From: DASYFG01 sp036498565
Lineage (GTDB): Bacteria > Bacillota > Bacilli > Lactobacillales > Lactobacillaceae
Length of the DNA stretch: 64,000 nucleotides
Direction of reading: 5' to 3'
Assembly: GCA_036498565.1 (NCBI GenBank)
Contig: DASYFG010000002.1
Coordinates: 186,001 to 250,000, forward strand
Part shown: piece after piece, positions 31,545 through 39,775 of the stretch
Layout: the number at the start of each line of letters is the position of its first letter
Numbering within the stretch: the first letter of the stretch is position 1
The notes under the pieces: model-generated
Database searches by the model: none
The model's input: the letters and a program-made list of their open reading frames with translations, nothing else
Told to the model about the DNA's origin: nothing
Translations under genes and position numbers: made by a program

Positions 31545-32895
31545 AATTGCGTTGTTGATGGGCGCGAGTTTGTTCATGGACATCATGGACGGAACGATTG
31601 TGACGACGGCGCTGCCAAAAATGGCGCAGGATTTTGATGTAAGTGTGGCGAGTACGTCGCTTTTGATTAGCACGTATTTGGTGGCGATGGCGATTTTTGT
31701 GCCGATGAGTGGCTGGTTAGCAGCGCGTTTTGGCAACAAACGCATTTGGTTGACGGCGGTTGGCTTGTTTACGGTGAGTTCTTTGGGTGCTGCTTTGGCG
31801 CCAAACTTTGCGGTTTTGTTAGTGATGCGAATTTTGCAAGGGGTGGCTGGGGCGATGATGACGCCGGTGGCGCGCTTAATTGTATTGGGCGGCATTGAAC
31901 CACACGAAATGTTGAAGATGATCAGTTATTTGATTTATCCGGCGTTACTGGCGCCGACGATTGCACCGATTTTAGGCGGAGCGATTGTGACGTATTGGAC
32001 GTGGCACTGGATTTTCTTGATTAATTTACCGATTGGCGCCGTGATTTTGGCATTGGGCTGGCACATGTTGCCAAAAGACGTCGCGTTTGTAGCGCGGCCG
32101 TTTGACTGGCGTGGTTTTTTAGAGCTTGGTTTGGCGTCGATTTTGTTGTTGGTGGGCGCTGATTTGGCGGCGAATGGCCAACAAAATTGGTTGCTCGCTG
32201 GTGTGTTTGTACTGGTCGGTTTGATTTTGGCGGTGCAGGTGGTTTTTCATTTGAAACGCGCGGCACATCCGTTGTTTGGTCTTGAATCAATGGCGATTCC
32301 GTCATTTCGAATTTTGATCGTTGGCGGTCAAACGGTGCAAATTTTGGTTGCGGCCATGCCGTATTTGATGACATTATTATTGCAAACCGTGTTTGGCTGG
32401 TCGGCGGTGGTCGCCGGCTGGTATGTTTTGTTTATTTTCATCGGCAATGTGGGCATCAAGCCAGTCGCCAACAAAATCGTGCACGCCCTTGGTTTCAAAA
32501 ACACTTTATTGATGGCGCTGCTATTCGTTTTGGTGAGTTCGCTGCTGTTTGCGTTGGTGACGGCGCAAACGGCCGGCTGGATCATTGCGTTACTAGCGAT
32601 GATTTCAGGGGTCGGGCGTTCGCTAGCTTTGACAGCGTACAACGGCGTTGGCTTAAGTGAAGTCGCACCGGCGCAACGCAACAGTGCCAACACGCTGATT
32701 TCGGTCAGTCAAACGTTGGCGGCCGGAATTGGCATTTCGTTGATGACCGTGTTGTTGCAAGTGTTGAATTTGTGGTTACCGGTCAAAGCCGCATTTGCGG
32801 GCGGCTTTATTTTTATGGGTTTGCTGATGTTAATTCCGTTGATTGAGGTCGGACTTTTGCCAAAAACATTGGGACAAAGTGCCCTGAAAAAGTAA
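31528..32895 (+). CDS. MFS multidrug exporter, DHA2 (14-TMS) type
   Basis: Proton-coupled drug efflux protein. Start 31528 lies within padR with GGAGG 12 nt upstream; 455 residues and about 14 hydrophobic segments. Motif A-like GWLAARFGNKRIWL follows TM2, and motif C-like GAIVTYWTWHWIFLINLPIG is the DHA2 signature. Last gene of the PadR-controlled operon, so the three genes may form an inducible detoxification unit. Confidence 0.9.
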   Translation: MTTKIKIALLMGASLFMDIMDGTIVTTALPKMAQDFDVSVASTSLLISTYLVAMAIFVPMSGWLAARFGNKRIWLTAVGLFTVSSLGAALAPNFAVLLVMRILQGVAGAMMTPVARLIVLGGIEPHEMLKMISYLIYPALLAPTIAPILGGAIVTYWTWHWIFLINLPIGAVILALGWHMLPKDVAFVARPFDWRGFLELGLASILLLVGADLAANGQQNWLLAGVFVLVGLILAVQVVFHLKRAAHPLFGLESMAIPSFRILIVGGQTVQILVAAMPYLMTLLLQTVFGWSAVVAGWYVLFIFIGNVGIKPVANKIVHALGFKNTLLMALLFVLVSSLLFALVTAQTAGWIIALLAMISGVGRSLALTAYNGVGLSEVAPAQRNSANTLISVSQTLAAGIGISLMTVLLQVLNLWLPVKAAFAGGFIFMGLLMLIPLIEVGLLPKTLGQSALKK

Positions 32896-32896
32896 T

Positions 32897-32932
32897 AAAA
32901 AAGCGTTGTCCATAAACGGACAACGCTTTTTC
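32897..32932. terminator. Bidirectional terminator between the MFS gene and usp
   Basis: AAAAGCGTTGTCC pairs with GGACAACGCTTTT around ATAAAC, flanked by A and T runs. Confidence 0.9.
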
Positions 32933-32935
32933 AAT

Positions 32936-33370
32936 TTAACGAACGACCAACACATCCACGTTAGCGTGACGGGCGACGTATTCAGTGACAGAACCAATCA
33001 ACAAACGCTCAACGGCGTTCAAACCGGTTGCACCGATCACAATCAAATCTGCATTCACTTCGTCTGGCACGCCGTTGGCAATCATTTGCTTAGGCGCACC
33101 GTATTCGATGAGGTAAGAAACGTTTGACAAGCCAGCTTCCTTGGCTTGAGCGAGGTACTTATCAAGCGTCTCGCGCGTTTCTTCGGCAATGGCGTCCACC
33201 ATTGAGTCGTCAAAGCTGGCGACGTTTTGGAAAGAACGCGTGTCGATAATGTTCACAATCAACAATTCAGCATCGTTACTCTTTGCTGATGAAATGGCTT
33301 GGTCTAAGGCGTGTTCTGATTCTTGGGAACCGTCCACGGCGACCAAAATTTTGTTATACGTGTGACTCAT
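32936..33370 (-). CDS. Universal stress protein UspA family
   Basis: 144-residue cytoplasmic UspA-domain protein. ILVAVDGSQESEHAL is near the N-terminus. The ATP-binding pattern G-x2-G-x9-G-S is retained as IGATGLNAVERLLIGSV near residues 113-129, so it is probably nucleotide-binding. SD GGAGG (plus CCTCC 33379-33383) precedes the start. Its promoter carries a cre site, and a 6S-like RNA lies directly upstream on the same strand. Confidence 0.93.
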   Translation of the reverse strand: MSHTYNKILVAVDGSQESEHALDQAISSAKSNDAELLIVNIIDTRSFQNVASFDDSMVDAIAEETRETLDKYLAQAKEAGLSNVSYLIEYGAPKQMIANGVPDEVNADLIVIGATGLNAVERLLIGSVTEYVARHANVDVLVVR

Positions 33371-33396
33371 GAGAGAACCTCCTTTTGTATACTTTA

Positions 33397-33425
33397 ATTA
33401 TAGCGCTTACATTTTTGTATATCAA
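33397..33425 (-). promoter_or_regulatory. usp promoter with a cre (CcpA) site
   Basis: Minus strand TTGATA (plus 33420-33425), 17 nt, TATAAT (33397-33402). TGTAAGCGCTATAA (plus 33398-33411) matches the cre consensus TGWAARCGYTWWCA at 13 of 14 positions and overlaps the -10, predicting CcpA repression. Confidence 0.7.
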
Positions 33426-33448
33426 ATTATCTGCTTGTTGACGGTACT

Positions 33449-33471
33449 AAAAAACCCGCCACAAGGGCGGG
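33449..33471 (-). terminator. Terminator of the 6S-like RNA
   Basis: Minus strand CCCGCC and GGCGGG pair around a 5-nt loop, followed by T6. Confidence 0.85.
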
Positions 33472-33662
33472 CGAACACTTAATTGGTACCGAAAATTGTC
33501 TCGCAGATTTTTACCTCGGGTTTCTCGAGGTGGGCGATTCGTGTGCGTGTGCCGAAGTCCAAATGTCAGGGCTAATCTTTCCACGCGCCAACCCTCGTCC
33601 AAAAAAGTAGGTTGTAAGGAAAAAACTGATGATGAAACAACTCGAATACCTAAGGAATTCAT
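33449..33662 (-). ncRNA. ssrS: Probable 6S RNA (ssrS)
   Basis: Independent transcription unit of about 210 nt without an ORF, with TTGCAA-16-TATAAT promoter and a strong terminator. The ends pair: CUUA and GGUA with UACC and UAAG, then CGA with UCG and UUGUUUC with GAGACAA. The middle is open and has a hairpin ACCUCG...CGAGGU on the 3' side, the layout of 6S RNA. Position just upstream of usp and downstream of rarA fits known 6S genes of lactic acid bacteria. It would bind and sequester housekeeping RNA polymerase. Confidence 0.75.
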
Positions 33663-33668
33663 GTACTT

Positions 33669-33696
33669 ATTATAACGCGTTGAATTTGTTTTGCAA
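33669..33696 (-). promoter_or_regulatory. Promoter of the 6S-like RNA
   Basis: Minus strand TTGCAA (plus 33691-33696), 16 nt, TATAAT (plus 33669-33674). It abuts the rarA stop codon. Confidence 0.75.
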
Positions 33697-33697
33697 G

Positions 33698-34981
33698 TTA
33701 TTTCAAGCCGTCGCGTTGCGCCTTTTTGAGTTGTTGGTAGACGTCTTTTAGTTGCTGTTCGGCTTTGGAATTACCCTTTGGTTCAAAGTAATTGACATCG
33801 CGTAATTTGTCAGGCAAATATTGTTGCGCGACCCAATCATTGGGATAATTGTGCGCGTATTTGTAGTCGACACCATGGCCCAAATCGGCCGCGCCTTTGT
33901 AATGTGCGTCTTTCAAATGCGCGGGGATATCGCTGGCTTTGCCATGACGCACATCAGCCAAAGCCATATCCATGGCGGTGTATGCGGCGTTTGATTTTGG
34001 CGAGAGCGCTAATTCGATGATGGCGTTGGCCAGCGGAATGCGACCTTCGGGCAAACCTAAATTCAGCGCGGCTTGGATCGCGGTGACGGCGCGCTGGGCT
34101 CCGGCCGGATTGGCCAAACCAATGTCTTCATAAGCAATCACCATCAAACGACGCGTCAAAATCGGCAAATCGCCACTTTCAATAATGCGCGCTGCGTAAT
34201 GCAAAGCCGCATCGGCGTCCGAACCGCGAATCGATTTTTGCAAAGCAGAAATCACGTTGTAGTGCGCATCACCGTCTTTGTCGGCAGATAACGCTTTGCG
34301 CTGAACGGTTTCTTCGATGATTGGTAACGTAATATGAATGCTGCCATCCACGCTCGGCGTTGACAAAATCGCCAATTCCAAGCCGTTTAAAGCCGCGCGT
34401 AAATCACCGTTTGTGGCGCGCGTGAGTTGTTGTAACGCGTTGTCGTCAAGCTCAACGTTGTAGTCGCCCAAGCCGTTTTCTGTGTCAGCCAAAGCCCGTT
34501 GCACCGCACTTGCAATGTCCTCTTCCGTCAAAGGTTCAACTTGGAAAATCTGCGTACGGGAGCGAATGGCGGGCGTGACGTTGATGTAGGGATTTTCCGT
34601 GGTCGCGCCAATCAAAATAATCGCCCCAGATTCCAAATGTGGCAGCAAAAAATCTTGTTTGACTTTGTCCAAACGATGAATTTCGTCCAGCAGCAAAACG
34701 ACGGAACCGCTCATGCGCGCTTCTTCGGCGACGACTTGCAGCTCTTTTTTGCCATCAGTGGCGGCGTTGAGCGTGCGAAAAGCATATTTGGTCGAGCCGG
34801 CAATCGCACTGGCGATACTTGTTTTCCCAGTGCCAGGTGGACCGTACAAAATCATGGAACTCAAGCGTTTTGCCTGCACCATGCGCCAAATAATTTTACC
34901 TTCGCCAACCAGATGTTGCTGACCGACAATTTCTTCAATTTTTGTGGGGCGCATCCGATACGCCAGTGGTTGTTGTGCCAT
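33698..34981 (-). CDS. rarA: Replication-associated recombination protein RarA (MgsA)
   Basis: AAA+ ATPase acting at stalled forks and in recombination, 427 residues. Clamp-loader-like N-terminus MAQQPLAYRMRPTKIEEIVGQQHL, Walker A GPPGTGKTS at about 46-54, Walker B LLLDEIHR near 97-104, and a C-terminal tetramerisation region with GHGVDYKYAHNYP. No SD precedes ATG; TAAAAT of an extended -10 lies 6 nt upstream, so the mRNA is probably leaderless. Confidence 0.95.
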   Translation of the reverse strand: MAQQPLAYRMRPTKIEEIVGQQHLVGEGKIIWRMVQAKRLSSMILYGPPGTGKTSIASAIAGSTKYAFRTLNAATDGKKELQVVAEEARMSGSVVLLLDEIHRLDKVKQDFLLPHLESGAIILIGATTENPYINVTPAIRSRTQIFQVEPLTEEDIASAVQRALADTENGLGDYNVELDDNALQQLTRATNGDLRAALNGLELAILSTPSVDGSIHITLPIIEETVQRKALSADKDGDAHYNVISALQKSIRGSDADAALHYAARIIESGDLPILTRRLMVIAYEDIGLANPAGAQRAVTAIQAALNLGLPEGRIPLANAIIELALSPKSNAAYTAMDMALADVRHGKASDIPAHLKDAHYKGAADLGHGVDYKYAHNYPNDWVAQQYLPDKLRDVNYFEPKGNSKAEQQLKDVYQQLKKAQRDGLK

Positions 34982-34987
34982 AGGTTT

Positions 34988-34996
34988 ATTTTACCA
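34988..34996 (-). promoter_or_regulatory. Extended -10 promoter of rarA, leaderless spacing
   Basis: Minus strand TGG-TAAAAT (hexamer plus 34988-34993), then AAACCT and ATG. Confidence 0.65.
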
Positions 34997-35000
34997 AAAT

Positions 35001-35018
35001 AATGCTATAATGAGCATT
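35001..35018 (+). promoter_or_regulatory. Inverted repeat over the -10 of the YczE-like gene
   Basis: AATGCT-ATAATG-AGCATT, 6-bp perfect arms enclosing most of TATAAT (35006-35011, extended TGC). It also lies upstream of the divergent rarA promoter, so one factor could control both. Confidence 0.5.
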
Positions 35019-35040
35019 ATTTCATCAAAAGGGGATGCGC

Positions 35041-35736
35041 ATGAAAATTAAAGTCAATCAAGCAACCGCCAGTGAAATTCTGGGACACCGCTTAACGCCG
35101 GCACAACAACTGCACGCCGAGAAAAAAGGGCAGCGCTTTGTCTATTTAATTGTTGGGTTGATTTTATTTGGTTTGGCGGAAATTTTGTTGATTCGCTCGA
35201 ATTTGGGGGCGATGAGCTGGGACGTGCTCAATTTGGGTTTGGCCAACAAAACCGGTTTGTCATTGGGGACGTTGACGATTATCATTGGTTTGGTGGTCTT
35301 GTTGCTTTGGATTCCGTTGCGTGAGTTGCCGGGCGTGGGGACGATTTTTAATATTTTTGTGATTGGTTTTGCACAAAATGTATTTGCGCCGTTGATTGGG
35401 ACTGGTAGTCAGTTGTGGGAACAAATTTTGTTGCTGGTGGCGGGTTTGATTTTGTTGGGATTTGCTGATGCGATGTATTTGGGCGCGCGCTTTGGCGCTG
35501 GTCCGCGCGATGGCTTGATGACGGGGCTGGTTCGCATCACCAAACAACCGGTGGGTTTGATCCGGACGATTTTGGAGGTGACCGTGGTGTTAATTGGTTG
35601 GCTTTTGGGCGGCACGGTTGGCATCGGGACGATTTTGATTGCGCTGACGTTAGGATCGATTGTGCAATTCTTTTTGCCATATGTGTTGGTCGTGTTAGAA
35701 ATCGACGAAGCGATTTTGCTAACAAAAAAAGATTGA
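35041..35736 (+). CDS. YczE/YyaS/YitT-type integral membrane protein
   Basis: 231 residues with five or six transmembrane segments. GLAEILLIRSNLGAMSWDVL and LGARFGAGPRDGLM are characteristic of the YczE/YitT membrane family, whose molecular function is unknown (YczE affects antibiotic synthesis in Bacillus). Start 35041 is 6 nt from AAAGGGG; the ATG at 35035 abuts that SD. Divergent from rarA. Confidence 0.83.
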   Translation: MKIKVNQATASEILGHRLTPAQQLHAEKKGQRFVYLIVGLILFGLAEILLIRSNLGAMSWDVLNLGLANKTGLSLGTLTIIIGLVVLLLWIPLRELPGVGTIFNIFVIGFAQNVFAPLIGTGSQLWEQILLLVAGLILLGFADAMYLGARFGAGPRDGLMTGLVRITKQPVGLIRTILEVTVVLIGWLLGGTVGIGTILIALTLGSIVQFFLPYVLVVLEIDEAILLTKKD

Positions 35737-35761
35737 CTTTATCTTTAGAAAAACGTATACT
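35733..35761 (+). promoter_or_regulatory. Promoter of rpsD
   Basis: TTGACT (35733-35738, overlapping the stop of the previous gene), 17 nt, TATACT (35756-35761). Confidence 0.75.
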
Positions 35762-35767
35762 TAAACG

Positions 35768-35919
35768 GTTGTTATTGAAGTAGCAGTCAGATGACGGAGC
35801 GCATCTACAAATCCCTTCCCATGAGTAAGCTTAGCTACCGAAGCTGAACGGTGATTTGCATGCATCGGGCGTTTGACCCAATCGATTGCGACAAAATTAA
35901 TCTTTTGGAGGACATATAC
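35768..35919 (+). promoter_or_regulatory. Structured rpsD leader, candidate S4 autoregulatory RNA
   Basis: About 150-nt untranslated leader. CAAATC pairs with GATTTG, enclosing AGCTT/GAAGCT; GGG and CCC form a further stem before the SD. In Firmicutes rpsD is monocistronic and S4 represses its own leader, so this is the expected place. The S4 site itself is not proven here. Confidence 0.55.
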
Positions 35920-36531
35920 ATGTCACGTTATACAGGTCCAAAGTGGCGTATTTCACGTCGCTTGGGTGTTTCATTGTCAGGTACAGGTAAGGAAATTGCA
36001 AAGCGCAACTACGCACCTGGTGACCACGGAAACGGCCGTCGCGCCAAGGTTTCTGAATACGGTACGCAATTGCGCGAAAAGCAAAAGTTGCGTTTCACAT
36101 ACGGTATGAGCGAACGTCAATTCCACTCATTGTTTAAGGCCGCTGGTAAGATCCGTAAGGGTACACACGGTACAAACTTCATGATTTTGTTGGAACAACG
36201 TTTGGATTCATTGGTTTACCGTTTAGGTTTGGCCACAACACGTGCGCAAGCGCGTCAATTGGTTAACCACGGCCACATTTTGGTCGACGGTAAGCGTGTG
36301 GACATCCCTTCATACCACGTGATTCCTGGTCAAGCTATCTCAGTTCGCGACAAGTCAAAGAACATTGTACCTATCCAAGTTGCTGTTGAATCAGTTGTGG
36401 CTCGCCCACAATTCGTTGAATTCAACGCTGACACTTTGACAGGTTCATTGGTTCGTTTGCCAGAACGTGAAGAATTGGATGCTGAAATCAACGAAGCATT
36501 GATCGTCGAATACTACAACCGTTTGGGTTAA
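35920..36531 (+). CDS. rpsD: 30S ribosomal protein S4
   Basis: Primary 16S rRNA-binding protein that starts 30S assembly. MSRYTGPKWRISRRLG, the S4 domain QLVNHGHILVDGKRVDIPSY and 203 residues are canonical. Start 35920 has TTTGGAGG upstream; a longer reading from 35851 runs through the leader. The first residues contain no CxxC zinc motif, so this is the Zn-independent form. Very strong codon bias. Confidence 0.98.
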   Translation: MSRYTGPKWRISRRLGVSLSGTGKEIAKRNYAPGDHGNGRRAKVSEYGTQLREKQKLRFTYGMSERQFHSLFKAAGKIRKGTHGTNFMILLEQRLDSLVYRLGLATTRAQARQLVNHGHILVDGKRVDIPSYHVIPGQAISVRDKSKNIVPIQVAVESVVARPQFVEFNADTLTGSLVRLPEREELDAEINEALIVEYYNRLG

Positions 36532-36543
36532 TATTCTACGCTT

Positions 36544-36571
36544 TAAAACTCGCCTTAGGGCGAGTTTTTTT
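36544..36571 (+). terminator. Terminator of rpsD
   Basis: AAAACTCGCC pairs with GGGCGAGTTTT around a 3-nt loop, then T run; nearly the same stem as the ddl terminator. Confidence 0.9.
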
Positions 36572-36619
36572 GTGGATTGTGTATAATAGAACTGATACGA
36601 ATGAAACAGGGTGAGGAAG

Positions 36620-37840
36620 ATGATAGTTAATATAATTGATGCGGTATTGTTTGTTGGCTTGGTGGTCATCTTGTGGCGGAACTTTCGCCATTTAAATCCC
36701 TATCCTTACAAAAGTTTGGGGATTTGGTTTGCTTTGGCGTTGTTGATTGACTCGATCGCCACGGCACAGGTTAGCCAAAATTATATGCTGTTAGCGGTGT
36801 TTGCTGGTTTGCTTGCGGTCTGGCTGATGGCTTATGCAGTGATCAAACGCGAGCGGCGGCGTTTGCTGGGCGGACTACTTGTCAACATTGCGCTCATGCT
36901 GACTGTGATTTATATTGCGTTGCTTGGTTTGCAATTCTCATCACCGTTGATAATTGTGATTTATATGGCACTCGCATTGAGTATTCTTGCACTCTTGGCA
37001 TTTGGCATTTATGCCTTGATTGCCTTTTTGTTCTGGAATGCGCTGCAAGTATGGCGGCGTGAAAGTCGGACTTTTGGGAACACGTTGACGTTGTTGTTAG
37101 GCGTGGGGTTAGTGGCGTTAGCGGTATTTGGTAGTTTGGTGACGCACTTGAATTGGATGCCGTTGATTTATTTGAATGCTGCGATTATTTTGGTTTTGTT
37201 GTATTTTGGCTTTGTGGTGTGGGCGATTTTGACGAGTAGTATTTTGATGAATCTGATGAAACCTCGCTTTGATAAAGACTATTTGATTGTGCTTGGCGCC
37301 GGTTTGATTGATGGCGAACGCGTGACGCCGTTGTTGGCGGGACGGATTGATGCAGCGATTGCTTTTATGAATGAGCAAGTTGCGGTCACTGGCAAACAGG
37401 CGGTTTTGTTGATGAGCGGCGGTCAAGGTGGTGATGAAAAATTGCCCGAAAGTGTCGCGATGAAAAACTATGCGTTGTCGGTCGGCATCCCCGCCGAACA
37501 AATTTTAACGGAAGAAAAAAGTACGACCACGTGGGAAAATTTGATTTTCTCACGCCAAATCATGGACGCGCACAACCCGCAAGCAAAAAGCGCTTTTGTC
37601 AGTAATGACTATCACATCTTACGTGCCGGTGTGTTTGCGCGCAAACAAGGGCTTGCGAGCGAAGGTTTAGGTTCACGGACGTCGCGTTATTTTGTGCCGA
37701 ACGTCTTTATTCGTGAAGTTGTGGCTTTGGTGTTGATGAACAAAAAGTGGCATCTGTTGGTCACGATAGTTCTGGTTTTGTTGATGCTTGGGTGGGGAAT
37801 TTTAAGTATCTATATTACGAATCATTATGTGATTAAGTAA
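36620..37840 (+). CDS. YdcF/DUF218 (ElyC/SanA-like) membrane protein
   Basis: 406 residues. About seven hydrophobic segments fill the first 215 residues, followed by the DUF218 domain (YLIVLGAGLIDGERVTPLLAGRIDAA, then LMSGGQGGDEKLPES and SNDYHILRAGVFAR) and a final transmembrane helix. Members are linked to envelope integrity and undecaprenyl metabolism in other bacteria; here the role is inference. SD GTGAGGAAG lies just before ATG 36620. Confidence 0.86.
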   Translation: MIVNIIDAVLFVGLVVILWRNFRHLNPYPYKSLGIWFALALLIDSIATAQVSQNYMLLAVFAGLLAVWLMAYAVIKRERRRLLGGLLVNIALMLTVIYIALLGLQFSSPLIIVIYMALALSILALLAFGIYALIAFLFWNALQVWRRESRTFGNTLTLLLGVGLVALAVFGSLVTHLNWMPLIYLNAAIILVLLYFGFVVWAILTSSILMNLMKPRFDKDYLIVLGAGLIDGERVTPLLAGRIDAAIAFMNEQVAVTGKQAVLLMSGGQGGDEKLPESVAMKNYALSVGIPAEQILTEEKSTTTWENLIFSRQIMDAHNPQAKSAFVSNDYHILRAGVFARKQGLASEGLGSRTSRYFVPNVFIREVVALVLMNKKWHLLVTIVLVLLMLGWGILSIYITNHYVIK

Positions 37841-37852
37841 AAATCGTATCAC

Positions 37853-37881
37853 TTTACTTAGTACACTATTCTTGATATGAT
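37853..37881 (+). promoter_or_regulatory. Promoter of the DUF4870 gene
   Basis: TTTACT (37853-37858), 17 nt, TATGAT (37876-37881). Confidence 0.62.
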
Positions 37882-37920
37882 ACTGCTATCCAAGAAAATA
37901 GTTTAAGTGAGGGTAAAAAT

Positions 37921-38250
37921 ATGGATCAAAGTACGAATAAAATTGTGAACGGTTTTTCTTATATCTCTATCTTGTTTGCACCGATTTTGTTTCCGCTGGT
38001 TGTGTGGGTATTGAGTGGCACAAACACGGACATGAAGGGGCATGCGCAACGCGCTTTGTGGTTGCACATTTTGCCAGTGATTTTGACAATCGTCGCCTTT
38101 ATTTTGGTTGGCTCAACCGGTTTGTTGACGAACAATGCTGAACACACAGGCTGGGTAACGGTCATTTTGTTTGGGATCGTGGCTTTGGTTGATTTCGGGT
38201 TGTTTATTTATAACTTGATTGTTGGTTTGAAAATTTGGTTGGCTAAATAA
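37921..38250 (+). CDS. DUF4870-type small membrane protein
   Basis: 109 residues with three transmembrane segments and the pattern GFSYISILFAPILFPLVVWVL plus HAQRALWLHILP typical of DUF4870, a family of unknown function often found beside membrane regulators. SD GAGGG. Own promoter and terminator. No partner is evident. Confidence 0.75.
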   Translation: MDQSTNKIVNGFSYISILFAPILFPLVVWVLSGTNTDMKGHAQRALWLHILPVILTIVAFILVGSTGLLTNNAEHTGWVTVILFGIVALVDFGLFIYNLIVGLKIWLAK

Positions 38251-38284
38251 AAAAAGTGTTATCCATTGCGGATAACACTTTTTT
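38251..38284. terminator. Bidirectional terminator between DUF4870 and vanZ-like genes
   Basis: AAAGTGTTATCC pairs with GGATAACACTTT around ATTGC, with A and T runs. Confidence 0.9.
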
Positions 38285-39359
38285 ATTTGTCGTTAATTGT
38301 TAAACGTACGCCACTGATACGTTCAAACCAGAGGGCGTGACCCGGCCGAAAGACTTCAATCAGTACATCAATTAAGAATAGACCAAACACGAAGGTAACA
38401 ACCAAAATAGCACCAAATCTTAAAGACCATTCTTCATTGTTAGCGAGATATAGCTTATCTAGTAAACTGCCAACGATTGCTAATAAAGTCCATGGAACGC
38501 CCACGCTTAACACGGCGCGATAAGCGTAACGCCATTTAGTAGTGGCACCATCTAAGCGCATATGGAGTAATCGGCTGCCAATGGTCTGCCCATGCCAAAA
38601 TATTGGTAGAACGACGAAAATAATAACCGGACTTAACCAACTGATAAAATCACTTAATAAGCCAATAATAAATAAGTCAACTACAAAACTTGTCATGCGA
38701 CGTACTACCGTGACTTGTACACGTTGTGCTGCAAAGCGTGCGTCGATCACGTCGCGCTGAGGAATCGCTAAGCGCATCAGTGGCGCGAACCAATAACCCA
38801 ACACACCACCGAGTGTGTTTAAGAATAAATCATCAACATCGAACAAACGATACGGACGTGAATAGTAACCAAACAGCGCACTAAATTGAATTGTTTCAAA
38901 AGAAAGTGTTAGTGCTAAGCTCAGCAACAAAATCACTTTAAATGACAATTTAAAATAATAACGCAGGTACATTCCAAATGGCACCGTCAAAAAAATATTA
39001 AAGAGCGGCTGCAAGGTAGTCGGATCTTTAAGGGCAGCTTTAAGTGTACTCAACGAAAGTGTGTTGCTAAATAGCGGGTTGTAAGTGAAAAAATCTTTGA
39101 AAATTGCCAGTACATCTAAATTATACGTCGGCGCATGCATTGCGGTTAAGTGTGCCAAAGTCGCTTGCGAGGGGAATGGTAGCAGCACTAAAAAATAAGC
39201 CGTCATCATATAAAACGAAAAACTGACAATCATCAACGTGTGCCAAGGTGAAATTTTATTATGGTGCCGATACTGCCAAATCAAAAAAGGTAACGTTAGT
39301 AACCCAACTAAAAACGGAAAAATAAGCACGGCGGTGCGGATAGGTCCTGCAAATGCCAT
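38283..39359 (-). CDS. VanZ-RDD fusion membrane protein
   Basis: 358 residues. The first half is VanZ-like: four or five transmembrane segments and the motif FETIQFSALFGYYSRPYRLF followed by DVDDLFLNTLGG. The second half is an RDD-type three-helix membrane domain starting near RRMTSFVVDLFIIG. VanZ-like proteins are associated with teicoplanin tolerance in VanA operons, but most chromosomal copies have no known role. Start 39359 has AGGAG 6 nt upstream (ATG 39362 would be 3 nt from it). Confidence 0.85.
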   Translation of the reverse strand: MAFAGPIRTAVLIFPFLVGLLTLPFLIWQYRHHNKISPWHTLMIVSFSFYMMTAYFLVLLPFPSQATLAHLTAMHAPTYNLDVLAIFKDFFTYNPLFSNTLSLSTLKAALKDPTTLQPLFNIFLTVPFGMYLRYYFKLSFKVILLLSLALTLSFETIQFSALFGYYSRPYRLFDVDDLFLNTLGGVLGYWFAPLMRLAIPQRDVIDARFAAQRVQVTVVRRMTSFVVDLFIIGLLSDFISWLSPVIIFVVLPIFWHGQTIGSRLLHMRLDGATTKWRYAYRAVLSVGVPWTLLAIVGSLLDKLYLANNEEWSLRFGAILVVTFVFGLFLIDVLIEVFRPGHALWFERISGVRLTINDK

Positions 39360-39362
39360 CAT

Positions 39363-39775
39363 GAACTCCTAAAATTTAAATTGATTGGCATTATTGTAGC
39401 ATGGATAGCAGTAAAAGTTTGGATCGTGTAGTATTACGCCTTTGGAATTAAATGTTTTTATAAAAATAATGTCGATTAGGCGTATAAAATTCAAGAAATA
39501 AAGCAAATAATCGTGGTAAATCGGCACTTCTCTTATCGAACGATAAAAAACTTTTAAAATGTAAATCCTCATGAAAACAAATGTATTCAAAACAGTTTGT
39601 TCCGAGTTTTTATTAGTAAAATATCATTTTTTAAATACTTGAGCAAAATGTTTGTTTTAATTGTTATAAGAGAGTTATAATCTGCAATGAATAGCTGTGT
39701 TGATGAGCTGTTTTTATTGTAGATAGATGTATTTTTAGGAAACATCATGATTAATGATGTTGCGTGAGGAACGAC
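39363..39775. promoter_or_regulatory. AT-rich upstream region of the giant adhesin
   Basis: No gene is supportable. The region is markedly more AT-rich than its surroundings. It contains palindrome TTATCG-AA-CGATAA (39533-39546), a promoter TTGTTT-18-TATAAT (39652-39657 and 39676-39681), and hairpin AACATCAT-GATTA-ATGATGTT (39741-39761) just before the SD GTGAGGAA. The composition and palindromes suggest an acquired, regulated locus. Confidence 0.6.

Noticed and set aside
35851..35919. Longer rpsD reading from 35851
   Set aside because: It translates the structured leader; S4 starts at MSRYTGPKW with a strong SD.
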